Assembly (NCBI RefSeq): GCF_003121925.1
Contig: NZ_QEWR01000004.1
Coordinates: 124,001-188,000, forward strand
Length of the DNA: 64,000 bases
Direction: 5' to 3'
Source: Ignatzschineria indica
GTDB lineage: Bacteria; Pseudomonadota; Gammaproteobacteria; Cardiobacteriales; Wohlfahrtiimonadaceae
The first letter of the stretch is position 1, and the number at the start of each line of letters is the position of its first letter. The notes under the pieces are model-generated. The model did no database searches and had not been told where the DNA came from. It saw only the letters and a list, made by a program, of their open reading frames with translations. Shown piece after piece: positions 17,441 through 27,408 of this stretch. Position numbers and translations under genes: made by a program.

Positions 17441-19111
17441 ATGTCAGGACAATTTATCTACACGATGAATCGTGTCAGTAAAATCGTACCGCCTAATCGA
17501 GAGATCTTAAAAGATATTTCGATCTCCTTCTTTCCTGGTGCGAAAATTGGGGTTTTAGGATTAAATGGTGCTGGTAAATCAACACTTCTTCGCATTATGG
17601 CAGGAGTGGATACCAATATTCAGGGGGAAGCGCGTGTTCAACCTGGAACAAAGATCGGCTATCTCGAGCAGGAGCCAAAGCTCAATGAAGCGCTCGATGT
17701 TCGTGGAAATCTTGAGGAAGCTCTCGGCGATATTAAGAATGCACAAGAAGAGCTCGATAAAGTCTATGCCGCTTATGCTGAACCCGATGCAGACTTTGAT
17801 GCATTAGCTACTAAGCAGGCTGAACTTGAAGCGATTTTAGCGACAACGGATGGCCATAACTTAGAGCGTCAACTTGAGATTGCAGCAGATGCACTGCGCC
17901 TGCCACCAATGGATCGTGATGTTGCCACCCTTTCAGGGGGAGAGCGTCGCCGAGTTGCACTCTGTAAATTGCTTCTCTCAAAACCTGATATGTTGCTGCT
18001 CGATGAGCCGACAAACCACTTAGATGCAGAATCTGTGGCGTGGCTTGAGCGATTCCTCCACGATTATCCTGGTACTGTTGTTGCGGTAACGCATGACCGT
18101 TACTTCTTAGATAATGTTGCGGGCTGGATTTTGGAGTTAGACCGAGGTCACGGAATCCCTTATGAGGGTAACTATTCAAGCTGGCTTGAGCAGAAGAATA
18201 AACGCTTAGAGCAGGAAGCAAAACAGGAAGAGTCTCGTGCAAAAGCGATTAAGAAAGAGCTTGAGTGGGTTCGTCAAGGTGTGAAAGGTCGCCAGACAAA
18301 ATCTAAAGCGCGTCTTGCTCGTTTTGAAGAGTTAGAGAGTCAAGAGTTCCAAGAGCGTAATGAGACGATGGAAATCTATATTCCACCGGGTCCTCGCTTA
18401 GGTGATCTTGTGATTGAAGCGCAGGGTGTGGCGAAAGCATTTGGGGATAAACTTCTCTATGAAGATTTAAGCTTTAATCTTCCTCGCGGAGGAATTGTGG
18501 GAGTGATCGGACCAAATGGTGCCGGTAAATCAACACTCTTTAAATTGATGACAGGTCAATTAGAAGCAGATGCGGGAACTTTCCGTGTAGGGGAGAGCGT
18601 TGAGTTAGCATATGTGGATCAGAGTCGTGATACCTTAGATGGTTCTAAAACAGTCTGGGAAGAGATCTCAGGAGGTTCTGATATTATTCGTGTGGGTAAC
18701 TATGAGACCCCATCACGTGCTTATTGTGGTCGTTTTAACTTTAAAGGATCGGATCAGCAGAAATTTATCAAGGATCTTTCTGGAGGTGAGCGTAACCGTG
18801 TTCACTTGGCAAAAGTGCTTCGCTCTGGCGGTAATGTCATTTTACTTGACGAACCGACGAACGATCTCGACATTGAGACCTTGCGTGCATTGGAAGATGC
18901 TATCTTAGCTTTTGCTGGCTGTGTCGTCGTTATCTCCCATGACCGTTGGTTCCTCGATCGAATTGCAACACATATTTTAGCCTTTGAAGGAAATTCTCAT
19001 GTAGAATGGTTTGAAGGAAACTACGAAGAGTATGAAGCGGATCGTCGCCGTCGCTTAGGGGATGATGCAGACAATCCACAACGTATTAAGTACAAACCGA
19101 TTTCACGCTAA
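17441..19111 (+). CDS. ettA: Energy-dependent translational throttle protein EttA
   Basis: 556 aa (E. coli 555). ABC-F protein that binds the ribosomal E site and gates the first elongation step according to the ATP/ADP ratio. Two ABC domains: Walker [10 protein letters not shown] (near 41) with [17 protein letters not shown] and [11 protein letters not shown], and GPNGAGKST (near 357) with [15 protein letters not shown] and [10 protein letters not shown]. No membrane segment. The linker (about 240-310) is Lys/Glu-rich helix as in the P-site tRNA-interacting motif. The EttA-specific arm insertion is present in domain 1 (about 90-140). A small zinc-finger gene follows after 12 bp. Confidence 0.95.
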   Translation: MSGQFIYTMNRVSKIVPPNREILKDISISFFPGAKIGVLGLNGAGKSTLLRIMAGVDTNIQGEARVQPGTKIGYLEQEPKLNEALDVRGNLEEALGDIKNAQEELDKVYAAYAEPDADFDALATKQAELEAILATTDGHNLERQLEIAADALRLPPMDRDVATLSGGERRRVALCKLLLSKPDMLLLDEPTNHLDAESVAWLERFLHDYPGTVVAVTHDRYFLDNVAGWILELDRGHGIPYEGNYSSWLEQKNKRLEQEAKQEESRAKAIKKELEWVRQGVKGRQTKSKARLARFEELESQEFQERNETMEIYIPPGPRLGDLVIEAQGVAKAFGDKLLYEDLSFNLPRGGIVGVIGPNGAGKSTLFKLMTGQLEADAGTFRVGESVELAYVDQSRDTLDGSKTVWEEISGGSDIIRVGNYETPSRAYCGRFNFKGSDQQKFIKDLSGGERNRVHLAKVLRSGGNVILLDEPTNDLDIETLRALEDAILAFAGCVVVISHDRWFLDRIATHILAFEGNSHVEWFEGNYEEYEADRRRRLGDDADNPQRIKYKPISR

Positions 19112-19123
19112 GGAGTTGAGATT

Positions 19124-19291
19124 ATGGCATTAGAGCAGAAAGAAGTAGAATTAACAGAAGCGGAACTTCCCATCTGTTGTCCCCCTATTGATGTTGATGC
19201 ATGGGGTTACCACCCGCGCGTCTATCTGGCGCCTAATCATGATGGGAAAGTGCGTTGTCCTTACTGTAGTACAGAGTATATCGTTGAATAA
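19124..19291 (+). CDS. Small CHCC zinc-finger protein (NDUFS6-like)
   Basis: 55 aa, ATG 6 bp after AAGGAG. It matches the zf-CHCC family (PF10276 type): Cys18 or Cys19, then WGYHPRVYL with His30, then VRCPYCSTEYIV with Cys45 and Cys48 as zinc ligands. Mitochondrial NDUFS6 has the same domain and is an accessory subunit of complex I; in gammaproteobacteria the family is common but its role is unclear. It lies 12 bp after ettA and 2 bp before tsaB, so it is probably cotranscribed. A complete complex I operon begins 5.3 kb downstream. Confidence 0.85.
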   Translation: MALEQKEVELTEAELPICCPPIDVDAWGYHPRVYLAPNHDGKVRCPYCSTEYIVE

Positions 19292-19293
19292 AG

Positions 19294-20073
19294 ATGAAAA
19301 TTTTAGCAGTTGATGCATCGATGGAAGCGTGTTCGGCAGCGGTCTATGTGAATGGCGAGATTGTCGAACGGCTCTCTGTCGCTCCTCGTAAGCATATCGA
19401 GCTTCTCAAGCCGATGACAGAAGAGGTGATAGAGGCGGCCGAGATTGAACTTAATGAGCTTCATGGGTTGGCCTTTGCGGTCGGCCCGGGAAGCTTTGCC
19501 GGTTTAAGGATTGCTTGTGGGTTTATTCAGGGGCTCGGTGCCGGACTGGAACTGCCCATAGTGCCGATCTCAACGCTTGCGGCATTAGCCTATCCTATTT
19601 TGGAAGAGCACCCTGATGCATTGGTAATGCCGATGATCGATGCAAAGATGAATGAGGTCTATTGGGCAATCTACGGACTTGATGAAGAGGGTGATCTTAA
19701 GATTATCGAGAAGGATCAGGTCAATACCTTAGCGGAGATCTCCGCACGGGTGGAAGATATTCGAGAGAGTATCGAAGCGAAGACCGGGCAGTATGAGAAT
19801 GTAACGCTCTATGGCGTGGGAGATGGCTGGCTCTTAGATGAGGGAGCGACATCACTCTTAGATGTGACGTTAGTAGAGGATCGTCACTATCCACGAGCAG
19901 GAGATATCGCTCTTTTGGCTAAGCGTGATCTCGATCGAGGATTAGGGCTCTATGCCGATCAAGTCTCACCGATCTACCTTCGTCACAATATTGCAATGAC
20001 GATTGAAGAGCAGAAGGCTTTTCGAGAAGAGAAGGCGAGAGAGAAAGCAGAGCGAGAAGAATCTCAGCTATAA
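19294..20073 (+). CDS. tsaB: tRNA threonylcarbamoyladenosine biosynthesis protein TsaB
   Basis: 259 aa. Non-catalytic partner of TsaD in the TsaBDE complex that transfers threonylcarbamoyl to A37 of ANN-decoding tRNAs. ASKHA-fold N-terminus MKILAVDAS (phosphate-binding strand), then GLAFAVGPGSFAGLRIACGF near 59-78, the TsaB signature, and MIDAKMNEVYW near 112-122. The C-terminal 40 residues are a charged helix (AFREEKAREKAEREE) beyond the usual E. coli length of 231. The gene is immediately after the zinc-finger gene and is followed by a strong terminator. Confidence 0.93.
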   Translation: MKILAVDASMEACSAAVYVNGEIVERLSVAPRKHIELLKPMTEEVIEAAEIELNELHGLAFAVGPGSFAGLRIACGFIQGLGAGLELPIVPISTLAALAYPILEEHPDALVMPMIDAKMNEVYWAIYGLDEEGDLKIIEKDQVNTLAEISARVEDIRESIEAKTGQYENVTLYGVGDGWLLDEGATSLLDVTLVEDRHYPRAGDIALLAKRDLDRGLGLYADQVSPIYLRHNIAMTIEEQKAFREEKAREKAEREESQL

Positions 20074-20088
20074 GCTATAAGCTATAAG
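20066..20088. repeat. Short tandem repeat at the tsaB 3' end
   Basis: The heptamer AGCTATA is repeated about three times across and just after the tsaB stop codon. Likely slippage product; no function inferred. Confidence 0.5.
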
Positions 20089-20126
20089 TCGTAGAGGGCT
20101 GTAGGTTCTAACAGAAGGACTCAAAT

Positions 20127-20167
20127 AAAAAGATCTACCAAGATTATTTATTGGTAGATCTTTTTTT
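20127..20167 (+). terminator. tsaB terminator
   Basis: AAAGATCTACCAA pairs with TTGGTAGATCTTT across a nine-base loop and is followed by TTTTTTT. A strong intrinsic terminator for the ettA-tsaB unit. Confidence 0.9.
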
Positions 20168-20183
20168 GTCTCTGATAATTCCT

Positions 20184-20236
20184 GAACACCTCTCAACACC
20201 TCTCAACACCTCTCAACACCTCTCAACATCTCTCAG
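20184..20236. repeat. 10-bp tandem repeat, five units
   Basis: The decamer AACACCTCTC is repeated four times exactly and once as AACATCTCTC, directly after the tsaB terminator and about 90 bp before the end of proS. It is non-coding. Copy-number variation between strains is expected. Confidence 0.85.
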
Positions 20237-20324
20237 AGAATACGAGGGTAGAAGAGTAGGGAGATAAGAGAAACGATCATGGATCAGCGCTAGAGCCTGA
20301 TCCATGAGTCATCCATGAATCATA

Positions 20325-22034
20325 TTAAGCGAGAAGTTGCTCTTGAATAAATGGAATAATTTGATCAAGGGGTACCATTGTTGCTTCTTCATCCCCTCTT
20401 GCTTTAAACTCCACCTCACTATTTTTCAAGGTACGATCCCCGATAACAATGCGGAAAGGAATGCCGATCAACTCATGATCACTAAATGCTTCGCCCGGAC
20501 GAACGTTGCGATCTTCTAAGAGAACATCGATGCCAAGCGCCATCAATTCATCATAGAGTTTATCGGTAGTCTCTTTTACTAAGGCAGACTTACCATAGTT
20601 CATCGGAATCAGTGAGAGAGTGAAAGGTGCAATCGCTTTAGGCCAGATAATGCCCGCCTCATCATTGCGTTGTTCAATAGCGGCTGCAACAATACGGGTC
20701 ACACCAATGCCGTAACAACCCATCTGCATCACCGTTGCTTTTCCATTTTGATCGAGAACCGTTGCATTCATCGCTTTTGAGTAGCGGTCTCCCAATTGGA
20801 AGATATGGCCTACCTCAATGCCGCGCGCCATCGCAATGGTCCCTTTACCGCATGGAGAGGGGTCGCCTACCTTGATCTCTCTTAAATCGAGAACCTCAGG
20901 CTCAGGGAGATCTCGGCCAATATTGACGCCGATATAGTGATATCCTGTCTCATTTGCACCACAGCTGAAGTTACTCATCAATGCAGCTTGACGATCAAAG
21001 AGAGTACGGATTGGGAGATTAACCGGGCCAATAGAGCCGGGTGTAGTATTGAGTTTCTCTGCAATTTCTTCATCTGTTGCAAACTGAAGCGGTGTTTTGA
21101 AAAGGCCACTATTTTCCGCCTTCACCTCATTGAGTTCATGATCGCCACGGAGGCAGACCGCAATGAGTTCATCATCCTCTTTTCCATGGAGAATTAAGGT
21201 TTTAAGATGCATCTCTGGTGGCGAATTGAGGAATTTAGCTAGATCTTCGATAGAGTGAACATTAGGGGTCTCAAGCTTTTTCAGTGGGCTTGTTGCTTCA
21301 CCTCGAGTCCCTACTGCAATCGCTTCTGCGGCTTCAACGTTCGCTGCGTAGTCGGACTCCGTCGAGTAGACAATCGCATCTTCACCTGCTTGTGTGATCA
21401 CATGGAATTCTTGAGATTTACTGCCACCAATTGCACCTGAGTCAGCAAAAACAGCGCGATACTCAAGATCGAGGCGATCGAGGATATTAGAGTAGGCGCG
21501 ATACATCTTGTTGTAGGTCTCATCGAGTGATTCTGCATCGATATGGAAGGAGTAAGCATCTTTCATTAAGAACTCACGAGAACGCATCACCCCAAAGCGC
21601 GGGCGAATCTCATCACGGAACTTCCACTGGATCTGATAGAAGTTGATCGGTAGTTGACGATAACTCTTTAACTCTTGACGGGCAAAATCGGTAATCACCT
21701 CTTCGTGAGTAGGGCCTAGGCAATATTCACGCGTATGGCGATCCTTAAAGCGAAGTAATTCAGGGCCAAATTGTTCCCAACGACCCGACTCAATCCAGAG
21801 TTCTGCCGGCTGTGCTGATGGCATCAACATCTCTAGAGCCCCGGCATTATTCATCTCTTCACGAACAATAGCTTCTGTCTTCTTCAGAACGCGAAGCCCA
21901 AGAGGACTCCAGCTATAGATTCCTGAAGTAACACGGCGAATAAGGCCGGCACGAAGCATCAATTGGTGTGATTTAATCTCCGCATCATTAGGTGTATCGC
22001 GGAGTGTGTTGATTAAAAATTGACTTGTTTTCAT
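20325..22034 (-). CDS. proS: Prolyl-tRNA synthetase
   Basis: 569 aa from the ATG at 22034 (E. coli 572); a 24-codon upstream extension overlapping hemB is rejected because MKTSQFLINTLRD is the conserved N-terminus and GGAGG lies 12 bp ahead. Class II synthetase: motif 1 region SHQLMLRAGLIRRVTSGIYS, motif 2 with FRDEIRPRFGVMRSREFLMKDAYSF, CLGPTHEEV, and motif 3 YGIGVTRIVAAAIEQ. The bacterial editing domain is present between motifs 2 and 3 (about 230-410), with the GANETGYHYIGVNIGRDLP stretch. The C-terminal anticodon-binding domain ends the chain. Confidence 0.95.
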   Translation of the reverse strand: MKTSQFLINTLRDTPNDAEIKSHQLMLRAGLIRRVTSGIYSWSPLGLRVLKKTEAIVREEMNNAGALEMLMPSAQPAELWIESGRWEQFGPELLRFKDRHTREYCLGPTHEEVITDFARQELKSYRQLPINFYQIQWKFRDEIRPRFGVMRSREFLMKDAYSFHIDAESLDETYNKMYRAYSNILDRLDLEYRAVFADSGAIGGSKSQEFHVITQAGEDAIVYSTESDYAANVEAAEAIAVGTRGEATSPLKKLETPNVHSIEDLAKFLNSPPEMHLKTLILHGKEDDELIAVCLRGDHELNEVKAENSGLFKTPLQFATDEEIAEKLNTTPGSIGPVNLPIRTLFDRQAALMSNFSCGANETGYHYIGVNIGRDLPEPEVLDLREIKVGDPSPCGKGTIAMARGIEVGHIFQLGDRYSKAMNATVLDQNGKATVMQMGCYGIGVTRIVAAAIEQRNDEAGIIWPKAIAPFTLSLIPMNYGKSALVKETTDKLYDELMALGIDVLLEDRNVRPGEAFSDHELIGIPFRIVIGDRTLKNSEVEFKARGDEEATMVPLDQIIPFIQEQLLA

Positions 22035-22066
22035 ATAGTAATAAAAGATCCTCCGATCAATTGATC

Positions 22067-23068
22067 TTATCGGCTGAGGCTGGAGATCTCTCCATTTTTC
22101 AACCAAGTTGCTACCTCTTTTGTGTAGTAGCTGACAATCATATCTGCCCCTGCACGTTTAAATCCAATGAGTGTCTCTGCAACCACTGCTTTTTCATCTA
22201 ATGCGCCGGCAAGTGCTGCAAATTTGATAGCGGCATACTCCCCTCCGACTTGATAGGATGCAAGTGGTAGATCAGTTCTCTCGCGTAAGCGCGCTAAAAG
22301 ATCGAGATAAGGGGTTCCCGGTTTCACCATAAGGATATCGGCACCTTCCTCTTCATCAAGCGCTGCTTCAATCATCGCTTGGCGTCCATTGGCAAAGTCA
22401 GCCTGATAGCCATTACGGTTACCGCTCAGCTCTGAGTTAACTGCCTCGCGGAAAGGGCCATAGAAAGCTGAAGAGAATTTGATCGCATGCGCTAAGATTC
22501 CGACATGTTCAAAGCCGGCAGCATCGAGCGCTTCACGAATGGCGCGAATTTGACCATCCATCATGGCTGAAGGGGCTAAAATATCGGCACCCGCTCGTGC
22601 CGCCGTGACAGCCTGTTTGGCTAAATTTTCAATCGTAGCGTCATTATCAACCTCACCATCGCAGATTACGCCACAATGTCCATGTGAGGTATATTCACAG
22701 AAACAGATATCGGGAATAATAATCATTTCAGGTGCTGTTTGACGAATAGTGCGAATCATACGTGCAAGGAAACCATTCTCTTCCCAAGTATCGCTACCGC
22801 TCTCATCTTTATGATGGGAGATACCAAAGGGCATAATGTAGCGGATTCCTAATGCTTGTAACTCAGCCACCTCTTTTGCTAAATCTTTTTCAGGATAGCG
22901 ATAGACGCCAGGAAGAGTCTTAATTTCTACCTTCTCTTCAATATTCTCTTCCACAAAGATAGGGCAGATCAGATCGTTAAGATCGAAAAAGCTCTCTTGG
23001 ACGAGTTGGCGAATCGCAAGATTACGGCGCATTCTGCGGGGGCGATATAGGGGTTTTGTGATATTCAT
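22067..23068 (-). CDS. hemB: Delta-aminolevulinic acid dehydratase (porphobilinogen synthase)
   Basis: 333 aa. Condenses two 5-aminolevulinate molecules to porphobilinogen, second step of the C5 haem pathway. The zinc cysteines are present in DICFCEYTSHGHCG (about 118-131), so this is the Zn-dependent type. The Schiff-base lysines lie in ILAHAIKFSSAFYGPFR (near 200) and ILMVKPGTPYLD (near 252). YQVGGEYAA is the usual C-terminal signature. proS starts 33 bp downstream, so the two may be cotranscribed. hemE lies elsewhere in this window (45.6 kb). Confidence 0.95.
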   Translation of the reverse strand: MNITKPLYRPRRMRRNLAIRQLVQESFFDLNDLICPIFVEENIEEKVEIKTLPGVYRYPEKDLAKEVAELQALGIRYIMPFGISHHKDESGSDTWEENGFLARMIRTIRQTAPEMIIIPDICFCEYTSHGHCGVICDGEVDNDATIENLAKQAVTAARAGADILAPSAMMDGQIRAIREALDAAGFEHVGILAHAIKFSSAFYGPFREAVNSELSGNRNGYQADFANGRQAMIEAALDEEEGADILMVKPGTPYLDLLARLRERTDLPLASYQVGGEYAAIKFAALAGALDEKAVVAETLIGFKRAGADMIVSYYTKEVATWLKNGEISSLSR

Positions 23069-23151
23069 ATGCTTCCTCCTTGCAAAGGTGAATAGTATAT
23101 CATTTTCAATGTTGTCTATTTTTAGTTATTTAACTGTGATGGGGTGTGCGC

Positions 23152-24369
23152 TTATCGATGCTTTAGGAAGTGCAGGGCAAGTTCACTCCAGAGTGCGCCA
23201 CCGATCAGGATATTGTCATCATTAAAGTCATATTGGTCGGTATGAAGACCAACAAATTGATGATCTCGATCATTGCCAATATAGAAATAGGCGCCGGGGC
23301 AAGCATGAAGCATAAAGCCGAAATCTTCAGCGCCCATGGATGGCACCTTGTTTCGGATAATAGAATCTTCTGCAATCAACTTATCGACCGCCTCTATGGC
23401 GATCTCTGTCTCTCTATCGTGATTGATCGTCGGAATATAGCCATCGATCAGACGCACTTCACAGGTGGCGCCATAGGCGCTACAGATCCCTTCTGTTAAC
23501 TGTTTGATGCGTGCTTTAATACGATCTCGAACCTCAAGATCAAAGTAGCGAAGGGTCCCTAAGAGCGAGACCTTATTGGGGATGACATTATTGGCATGTC
23601 CCCCATGGATCGAACCGATGGTAATGACGGCAGAATCGATCCCGGAGATATTGCGTGAGATAATCGATTGCAGACCGACCACCACTTCAGAGGCGACAAG
23701 AACGGAGTCAGTTGTCTGATAGGGATGGGCAGCATGCCCTCCTTTGGAGAAGATATCGATATGAACCTCACAAGTTCCCGCCATCTGAGGTCCTTTGCGG
23801 ATCAGAATCTCTCCCTGCTTAGCTCCGGGAAAGTTATGCATCGCATAGACAGCATCAACAGGAAACTTCTCAAAAAGACCCGCCTCTACCATTCGGCGAG
23901 CACCAGCTTGATCCTCTTCATCAGGCTGGAAGATAAAGATAATGGTGCCATCAAATTCTGCCTCTAAAGCGAGATACTTAGCGGCCGCAAGGAGCATTGT
24001 CGTATGTCCATCATGGCCACAAGCATGCATAACGCCGGGAACTTTCGAGCAGTGAGGATGATCCCCTTTCTCGGTGATTGGGAGCGCGTCAGTATCAGCT
24101 CGAAGCGCTACACGGGGTGCATTTTCATAATCCCCTTTCTGTAAAATCCCAATCACACCTGTCTCAGTAAGGCGCTCTGTGGGAATATTCCAAGCGTGAA
24201 GTTTGTCCTCGATCAATTTTGCGGTATTAAATTCCTCGCGGGAGAGCTCAGGGTAACTATGTAATTTTTGACGTAATGCTCTGAACTTCGCATCATTCTC
24301 CTTGAGAAATTGTATGAGCGGAGAATCGGGGTTTTTAAGGAGTCTTGAGATGCGGTCATTGTTGTTCAT
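23152..24369 (-). CDS. M20-family amidohydrolase (hippurate hydrolase-like)
   Basis: 405 aa from the ATG at 24369, which has GGAG 6 bp upstream; a TTG four codons earlier is less likely. Metal-dependent peptidase/amidase fold: RADTDALPI (catalytic Asp), MHACGHDGHTTMLLAAA near 118-134, PDEEDQAGARRMVEAGLFE (catalytic Glu pair) and NVIPNKVSLLGTLRYF with the dimerisation domain between about 200 and 310. MGAEDFGFML supplies the last metal ligand region. The family hydrolyses N-acyl amino acids (hippurate, indole-acetyl-amino acids, N-acetyl-diaminopimelate). Specificity cannot be read. It is divergent from the nuo operon. Confidence 0.88.
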   Translation of the reverse strand: MNNNDRISRLLKNPDSPLIQFLKENDAKFRALRQKLHSYPELSREEFNTAKLIEDKLHAWNIPTERLTETGVIGILQKGDYENAPRVALRADTDALPITEKGDHPHCSKVPGVMHACGHDGHTTMLLAAAKYLALEAEFDGTIIFIFQPDEEDQAGARRMVEAGLFEKFPVDAVYAMHNFPGAKQGEILIRKGPQMAGTCEVHIDIFSKGGHAAHPYQTTDSVLVASEVVVGLQSIISRNISGIDSAVITIGSIHGGHANNVIPNKVSLLGTLRYFDLEVRDRIKARIKQLTEGICSAYGATCEVRLIDGYIPTINHDRETEIAIEAVDKLIAEDSIIRNKVPSMGAEDFGFMLHACPGAYFYIGNDRDHQFVGLHTDQYDFNDDNILIGGALWSELALHFLKHR

Positions 24370-24571
24370 AGCGGTCTCCAATTGGGATAAGTATCAGGAA
24401 AGTATAATTGACGATAAACTTTAATTTTGTCCATTAATCCATTAGTATAGTGGGGTTAGGATACAATTTCATGTCAGTGTTTTGAAGCATATTCGGTGGC
24501 GAGTCGGGTAGGCTTTGCACTTGTTTATATCAATTGATGAGTAAAATCAAAGTCTTGGAGGAAAATTGGCT

Positions 24572-24925
24572 ATGATGGAATATCTTCCTGTAGCGGTCTT
24601 TGTAGGCTTCAGTATTGTCTTCGCCGGCATTCTGGTAGCCCTTGGATACTTTTTAGGGCCGAACGCCCCTAACGCTGAAAAGCTATCTCCATATGAGAGC
24701 GGATTTGAGGCATTTGAAGATGCCCGTATGAAGTTCGATGTCCGCTTCTTTCTTATCGCAATTCTTTTTATTATTTTCGACTTAGAGTTAATCTTCCTGA
24801 TACCTTGGGCGACCGCCATGAAACTGATTGGACTACCCGGCATTATGGCTGTGGTAGTTTTTCTGGTTTTATTGACAGTCGGTTTTGCGTATGAGTGGAA
24901 GAAGGGAGCGCTTGAATGGGATTAG
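24572..24925 (+). CDS. nuoA: NADH-quinone oxidoreductase subunit A
   Basis: 117 aa from the first ATG at 24572; GGAGG lies 10 bp upstream, and an in-frame TTG at 24566 is an alternative start. Small membrane subunit at the junction of the hydrophilic arm, three transmembrane helices. Signature [20 protein letters not shown] in the first loop and [15 protein letters not shown] with the conserved acidic residues. First gene of the complex I operon; it overlaps nuoB by 10 bp. Confidence 0.95.
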   Translation: MMEYLPVAVFVGFSIVFAGILVALGYFLGPNAPNAEKLSPYESGFEAFEDARMKFDVRFFLIAILFIIFDLELIFLIPWATAMKLIGLPGIMAVVVFLVLLTVGFAYEWKKGALEWD

Positions 24926-25401
24926 AAGCTAGATTAGAAGAGGGGTTTGTCACAACAACTCTCGATTCAGCAATTAACTGGGCGAGGACAGGTTCCTTAT
25001 GGCCTGTGACCTTTGGTCTTGCATGTTGTGCATTGGAGATGATGCATGTGGGTGCTGCAAGATATGACTTAGATAGATTTGGGGGCGCGGTCTTTAGAGC
25101 CTCTCCAAGACAATCAGATCTAATGATTATTGCTGGAACATTGACAAACAAGATGGCGATTCCACTTCGTAAAGTCTACGATCAGATGCCAGATCCAAAA
25201 TGGGTGATCTCTATGGGTTCTTGCGCAAATGGTGGGGGATATTATCACTACTCCTACTCTGTGGTAAGAGGATCAGATCGTGTCGTCCCGGTAGATGTCT
25301 ATGTGCCAGGTTGTCCACCGACAGCAGAAGCATTGATGTTTGGTATCTTACGTCTCCACGATAAGATTAAGAGAACTAGCACGATTGCAAGATTAGGGTA
25401 G
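24916..25401 (+). CDS. nuoB: NADH-quinone oxidoreductase subunit B
   Basis: 161 aa. Holds iron-sulfur cluster N2, the last electron carrier before quinone. The four ligands are visible: the tandem Cys37-Cys38 in LACCALEMM, Cys103 in [12 protein letters not shown] and Cys133 in [11 protein letters not shown]. Length is shorter than E. coli NuoB (220 aa) because terminal extensions are missing, as in mitochondrial-type enzymes. Translationally coupled to nuoA by the 10-bp overlap. Confidence 0.95.
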   Translation: MGLEARLEEGFVTTTLDSAINWARTGSLWPVTFGLACCALEMMHVGAARYDLDRFGGAVFRASPRQSDLMIIAGTLTNKMAIPLRKVYDQMPDPKWVISMGSCANGGGYYHYSYSVVRGSDRVVPVDVYVPGCPPTAEALMFGILRLHDKIKRTSTIARLG

Positions 25402-25408
25402 GTGTAAG

Positions 25409-26107
25409 ATGGCTAAATTTATTAGAAATCCAGAAGAGCTCCTCGAGACATTAGAGAGTACGCTTGGCGATAAGATCTTAAAATCGGTTCTGGCATATGG
25501 TGAGTTAACGATTACGATCGACCCGAAAAATGTGCATGAAGTGATGGCGCAATTGGCACACAATGATGCCTTGAAGTTTGAGCAGGTCACCGATATCACC
25601 GCTGTTGATTATGCTGCCTATGGCTTAACTGAGTGGGATGTGGAAGCCTCCAATCATGGTTTTAGCCGTGGGACAACACCACAAGCGGTGGGTCGTGCCG
25701 GCAATCACCTTGAAGCGACAGCTTATAAAGCGTCGATGAATGAACGTTTTGCTGTTGTCTATCACCTTCTCTCATTGACTCATAACGCTCGCCTTCGTGT
25801 GAAATGTTATCTCGATGGTGAACAGAATAATGTGATCCCCATGCTCGATTCTGTAACTGATATCTGGAGTGGCGCTAACTGGTATGAACGCGAAGTGTTC
25901 GATATGTTTGGTATCGCCTTCAAGAATCACCCAGACCTTCGTCGAATCTTAACGGATTATGGATTTATTGGTCACCCGCTTCGTAAAGATTTCCCACTGA
26001 CGGGAAATGTGGAAGTGATCTATGATGAAGAGTTACGCCGTGTGGTCTATCAACCGGTTTCGATTGAGTCACGCGTCAATATTCCACGTATGATTCGTAA
26101 GGGGTAA
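25409..26107 (+). CDS. nuoC: NADH-quinone oxidoreductase subunit C
   Basis: 232 aa, the 30-kDa subunit of the Q module. Conserved signature WYEREVFDMFGIAF (about 152-165) followed by HPDLRRILTDYGFIGHPLRKDFPLTG. It is a separate gene ending 3 bp before nuoD; in E. coli the two are fused as nuoCD. The N-terminal 90 residues are the usual variable alpha/beta domain, with a small insertion around residues 75-95. Confidence 0.95.
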   Translation: MAKFIRNPEELLETLESTLGDKILKSVLAYGELTITIDPKNVHEVMAQLAHNDALKFEQVTDITAVDYAAYGLTEWDVEASNHGFSRGTTPQAVGRAGNHLEATAYKASMNERFAVVYHLLSLTHNARLRVKCYLDGEQNNVIPMLDSVTDIWSGANWYEREVFDMFGIAFKNHPDLRRILTDYGFIGHPLRKDFPLTGNVEVIYDEELRRVVYQPVSIESRVNIPRMIRKG

Positions 26108-26110
26108 GAG

Positions 26111-27376
26111 ATGACAACAATGACAAATATTGAAAACTATACAATTAACTTCGGACCTCAACATCCGGCAGCCCATGGTGTAATGCGGATGATCCTTGAG
26201 CTTCGAGGGGAAACGGTTGAGCGTGCTGACGTTCATATCGGTCTACTCCATCGTGGGACTGAGAAGTTGATGGAGGCGAAACCCTATACACAATCGATCG
26301 GTTATCTCGACCGTTTAGATTACTGTTCATGCTTAAATAACGAACATGCATTTGTTTTAGCTGTTGAGAAGCTACTGGGAATTGAAGTACCGATTCGTGC
26401 GCAATATATTCGTGTATTGATGGATGAAGCGACCCGAATTATGAACCACTTAATGTGGTTAGGGGCACATGGTCATGACTTAGGTGCGATGGCGATGCTT
26501 CTCTACTGTTTCCGTGATCGTGAGGAGCTCTATGATGCTCAAGAGGCGATTACTGGTGCGCGAATCCATCCTTTCTACTACCGTGTTGGAGGCGTTGCGA
26601 AAGATCTTCCCGATACAATGCCAAGATATGAGCCGAGCAAGTTTAGATCGAAGAAGAAACTTGAGCGAATCAACGCGGCGCGTCAGGGGGATGTTCTCGA
26701 TTATTTAGAAGATTTCTGTGAGCGCTTCTTAAAGCAGAATATGGTGGAGTATCGCAACTTACTTGTGGGTAACCGTATCTGGAAGGGGCGTGTTGTTGGT
26801 ATCGGTGCAGTCTCCGCTGAGAGAGCTATTGAATTAGGATTTACAGGTCCAATGCTTCGTGGTTCAGGAGTTGCATGGGATCTTCGTAAAACACAACCTT
26901 ACTCTGTCTATGACCAACTCGACTTTGAAGTTCCTGTGGGCGTTAATGGTGACTGTTATGATCGCTTCTTGGTAAGACTTGAAGAGATGGAGCAGTCAGC
27001 ACACTTGATGATGCAATGTATTAAGTGGCTCCGTGAAAACAAAGGTCCTGTAATGAGTACCGATAGCCGTGTCACTATTCCGCAAAGACGGGATGTTAAA
27101 GAGGGCATGGAATCACTTATTCAACAATTTAAGGTCTTTACAGAGGGCTTCTGCGTTCCTGAAGGGGAAGCTTATGCCGCTGTAGAACATCCTAAAGGGG
27201 AGTTCGGTGTCTATCTCGTCTCTGATGGTGCCAATAAGCCCTATCGCGTGAAATTGAGAGCGCCAGGATTTGCCCATATCTCCGCAACAGAAGAGATGGC
27301 AAAACGCCATATGTTATCTGACTTAGTTGCAATACTGGGAACACAAGACATGGTGTTTGGGGATATTGACCGCTAG
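26111..27376 (+). CDS. nuoD: NADH-quinone oxidoreductase subunit D
   Basis: 421 aa, 49-kDa subunit; with NuoB it forms the quinone site. [20 protein letters not shown] near 14-33 carries the conserved quinone-head His. [27 protein letters not shown] and [14 protein letters not shown] are family signatures related to [NiFe] hydrogenase large subunits, but the nickel cysteines are absent as expected. The C-terminus ends in the conserved [12 protein letters not shown]. Confidence 0.95.
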   Translation: MTTMTNIENYTINFGPQHPAAHGVMRMILELRGETVERADVHIGLLHRGTEKLMEAKPYTQSIGYLDRLDYCSCLNNEHAFVLAVEKLLGIEVPIRAQYIRVLMDEATRIMNHLMWLGAHGHDLGAMAMLLYCFRDREELYDAQEAITGARIHPFYYRVGGVAKDLPDTMPRYEPSKFRSKKKLERINAARQGDVLDYLEDFCERFLKQNMVEYRNLLVGNRIWKGRVVGIGAVSAERAIELGFTGPMLRGSGVAWDLRKTQPYSVYDQLDFEVPVGVNGDCYDRFLVRLEEMEQSAHLMMQCIKWLRENKGPVMSTDSRVTIPQRRDVKEGMESLIQQFKVFTEGFCVPEGEAYAAVEHPKGEFGVYLVSDGANKPYRVKLRAPGFAHISATEEMAKRHMLSDLVAILGTQDMVFGDIDR

Positions 27377-27408
27377 TTTAATCAATTACAGAGTATAGAG
27401 TAGCTAAG

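Noticed and set aside
17811-18242. Minus-strand 143-codon frame inside ettA
   Set aside because: Antisense to a highly conserved gene; no start signal or known family.
22035-22106. 24-codon N-terminal extension of proS overlapping hemB
   Set aside because: The conserved ProS start MKTSQFLINTLRD begins at 22034, behind a GGAGG.
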